Origin: Mesobacillus subterraneus
GTDB taxonomy: Bacteria > Bacillota > Bacilli > Bacillales > Cytobacillaceae
Length of the DNA: 64,000 nucleotides
Assembly: GCF_003937825.1 (NCBI RefSeq)
Contig: NZ_RSFW01000011.1
Coordinates: forward strand, 1 to 64,000
Reading direction: 5' to 3'
A program made the translations under genes and the position numbers. The notes below the pieces were generated by a model. It did not search any database. It saw nothing but the letters and a program-made list of their open reading frames with translations, and had not been told where the DNA came from. Within the stretch, counting starts at the first letter, position 1. Every line of letters begins with the position of its first letter. Positions 62,042 to 64,000 of the stretch are shown here, in pieces.

Positions 62042-63475
62042 ATGGAATTTAACAGTGTTCTGCTGGCATTCGTTTTGATTGCGGTTCTGCTGGCTGCCGG
62101 GATGCTGATGCGGATGACGATTCCTTTTTTCCAAAAGTATTTCATCCCCACCTCACTTATTGCCGGACTCATCGGTTTGTTAGTAAGCAAAGAGGCTTTA
62201 GGAAAGCTGGGGGCAGTCATTCCAGGTGCAGCATTTCTGGAGAATGGTATTTATACGGAGAAAGTATATGAGACGATGCGCGAGATACCGGAAGTGGCCA
62301 TTACGATTATTTTTGCGTCACTTTTTCTAGGTAAAAAAATCCCTGGCATCAAAAAAATCTGGGAAATTGCCGGGCCTCAGGTGGCATATGGGCAGACGGT
62401 GTCATGGGCTCAATATGTCGTTGGACTCCTGCTGGCGATTTTTCTTTTGAAGCCTGTATTTGATTTGCCCCCAATCGCGGGTGCATTGATTGAAATCGGT
62501 TTTGAAGGCGGTCCAGGGACCGCTGCCGGCATGAGAGGAACATTCGATGCCCTCGATTTTCCCGAGGGTGCCAGTCTCGCACTTGGACTGGCGACAGTTG
62601 GAATTCTAACAGGAGTCATCACTGGCATCATTATCGTCAACTGGGGAATCAAAAAAGGGATTGCCAAGCAAGCGAAGAAGGCATCAGAACTGTCTGAAAG
62701 AGAGCGGAAAGGACTTTACCCGGAAGGTAAAGAAAAAACGGCAGGAGAGCTTTCGACTAAAACCGAATCGATCGAAGGGTTTACTGTCAATTTCCTTTTT
62801 ATCTTTGTTGCCATTGGCTTGGGAATGCTTTTGCTGAAGGGTCTGGTGCTGCTTGAGGAGGCAACATGGGGTCCTGCCTTTGACATCGAAGTGATCAAGC
62901 ATGTTCCTCTGTTTCCCATGGCCTTGCTCGGAGGTGTGGCAACCCAGCTTCTCTACAGCAAGTTCATTCCGTATAAACTCATAGACAAAAAGGTACTGGC
63001 CCGAATTGAAGGGTTTTCCCTGGATGTGCTGATCGTGGCATCAGTAGCAACGCTTTCCATTTCAGCCATCAGCGAGAACATCATGCCTTTCTTGATTCTT
63101 GCAGGTGCTGGCATCGCCCTGAACCTTGCAGCGTTCTTCTTGCTGGCAAAAAGGATGATGCCCGAATATTGGCTTGAACGGGGAGTTCTCCAATTCGGAC
63201 AGTCGATGGGCATGACAACGACAGGATTGCTTTTGCTGCAAATCGTGGACCCGGAAAAAGAAACATCGACGCTTGAGGGGTTCGGCTATAAACAAATCCT
63301 GTTCGAGCCTGTTGTGGGAGGCGGATTGTTCACGGCAGCATCCATGCCGCTCATCGTACAGTTCGGTCCGGTCGCACTCCTGATCGGAACAGGAGTCCTG
63401 TTTCTAATCTGGCTGGCAATCGGTCTTTTTTATTTTGGAAAAAAGAATAGTCAGCGTGCCCAATCTGAGGGATAA
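62042..63475 (+). CDS. Sodium/glutamate symporter-family transporter (GltS type)
   Basis: A 477-aa membrane protein with about 10-12 helices of the GltS type. The two re-entrant regions appear as GFEGGPGTAAGMRGTF and GMTTTGLLLLQIVDP, matching the GGxGT and related motifs. A hydrophilic loop around 220-245 divides the halves. It may import glutamate with Na+. AGGAGGAG is 8 bases before the ATG. Confidence 0.85.
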   Translation: MEFNSVLLAFVLIAVLLAAGMLMRMTIPFFQKYFIPTSLIAGLIGLLVSKEALGKLGAVIPGAAFLENGIYTEKVYETMREIPEVAITIIFASLFLGKKIPGIKKIWEIAGPQVAYGQTVSWAQYVVGLLLAIFLLKPVFDLPPIAGALIEIGFEGGPGTAAGMRGTFDALDFPEGASLALGLATVGILTGVITGIIIVNWGIKKGIAKQAKKASELSERERKGLYPEGKEKTAGELSTKTESIEGFTVNFLFIFVAIGLGMLLLKGLVLLEEATWGPAFDIEVIKHVPLFPMALLGGVATQLLYSKFIPYKLIDKKVLARIEGFSLDVLIVASVATLSISAISENIMPFLILAGAGIALNLAAFFLLAKRMMPEYWLERGVLQFGQSMGMTTTGLLLLQIVDPEKETSTLEGFGYKQILFEPVVGGGLFTAASMPLIVQFGPVALLIGTGVLFLIWLAIGLFYFGKKNSQRAQSEG

Positions 63476-63601
63476 GGTACTCTTTAAAAAAGATTACTTA
63501 AAATTTCACAATTGGGTACGCTTACATCTGAGGGTGTTTCTTGATTATTGTTTTTCGTTTCGTTAAAGTGATAGAGAATATAAAATAATGGAGGATCAGA
63601 C

Positions 63602-64000
63602 ATGACACATGTTCGTTTTGATTACTCAAAGGCGCTCAGCTTTTTTGGTGAACACGAAGTTACATACTTAAGGGATTTTTTAAAAGTAGCCCATCATTCA
63701 TTGCATGAAAAAACAGGAGCGGGCAGCGAGTTTCTAGGCTGGATCGATCTGCCTGTCGACTATGATAAAGAAGAGTTCGCACGCATCCAAAAATCCGCAG
63801 AGAAAATCAAGAGTGACTCTGATGTCCTGCTTGTTGTCGGAATCGGCGGTTCTTATTTAGGTGCACGTGCAGCGCTTGAGTTCCTGCAGCACAGCTTTTA
63901 TAACGCACTTCCAAAAGAAAAGCGCAGCACTCCGCAAATCATTTTTATCGGAAACAACATCAGTTCATCTTACATGACAGATGTGATCGACCTGCTCGAA
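63602..64000 (+). CDS. pgi: Glucose-6-phosphate isomerase, partial
   Basis: The first 133 codons of Pgi; the window ends before the rest. It interconverts glucose 6-phosphate and fructose 6-phosphate. [21 protein letters not shown] is the sugar-phosphate binding signature, and [18 protein letters not shown] agrees with the Bacillus type. GGAGGATCAG precedes the ATG. In B. subtilis pgi is next to yugJ/yugK, in line with this order. Confidence 0.93.
   Translation, partial: MTHVRFDYSKALSFFGEHEVTYLRDFLKVAHHSLHEKTGAGSEFLGWIDLPVDYDKEEFARIQKSAEKIKSDSDVLLVVGIGGSYLGARAALEFLQHSFYNALPKEKRSTPQIIFIGNNISSSYMTDVIDLLE

Overview
The window is a low-to-medium GC, endospore-forming Bacillaceae chromosome. No rRNA, tRNA, CRISPR or prophage was seen. 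Gene order follows the Bacillus subtilis yun-yut-yum-yui-yuf-kap-yug-pgi section almost gene for gene: lytH, lipA, yutC-H, hom-thrCB, yutI, yuzD, yutJ, yuzB, erpA, yumC/yumB, yuiA-H, yuxO, mrpA-G, yufK, pbpD, kapD/kapB, patB, yugE/F/I, yuzA, yugJ, pgi. Spore-linked genes (lytH, yutH, kapB, kapD) and strong GGAGG ribosome binding sites fit this. Mesobacillus or a near relative is my guess; the sequence alone does not prove a genus.

Layout. 0-11 kb: cell wall peptidase, lipoate synthase, small conserved proteins, a class II fructose bisphosphatase, an EAL phosphodiesterase, phosphatases and a coat-associated protein. 11.6-15 kb: the threonine operon hom-thrC-thrB. 15-24 kb: Fe-S assembly proteins (yutI, erpA), small thiol proteins, three flavin redox enzymes (yutJ, yumC, yumB) and a small accessory patch (LysE exporter, VOC protein, GNAT). 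24-34.7 kb: the yui cluster with aminopeptidase, Na+/H+ antiporter and 3D-domain hydrolase. 34.9-42 kb: a frameshifted flavin monooxygenase and the seven-gene Mrp Na+/H+ antiporter operon. 42-50 kb: yufK, PBP4-like pbpD, kapD, kapB, a lipoprotein cyclophilin, an orphan HEXXH protein and patB. 50-58 kb: hydrolase, Na+-dependent transporter, an ECF sigma/anti-sigma pair, yugI, rocD. 58-64 kb: alcohol dehydrogenase, a c-di-GMP riboswitch ahead of an LPXTG protein and class D sortase, a glutamate symporter, and the start of pgi.

Two things stand out. First, the intergenic spaces carry seven short tandem arrays. Two share a 52-bp period built on a 27-bp hairpin; the others have a 20-21-bp period. 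The periods are close to 5 and 2 helical turns. The arrays sit between transcription units, some share end structures, and several decay in one direction. They look CRISPR-like at first glance but are not CRISPR. Second, a cyclic di-GMP-I type aptamer precedes a surface protein and its own sortase, and the same window encodes an apparently intact EAL phosphodiesterase.

Sodium handling is a theme (Mrp, YuiF, an NSS-type transporter, a GltS-type symporter), which suits a salt-tolerant or alkali-tolerant life style; this is inference.
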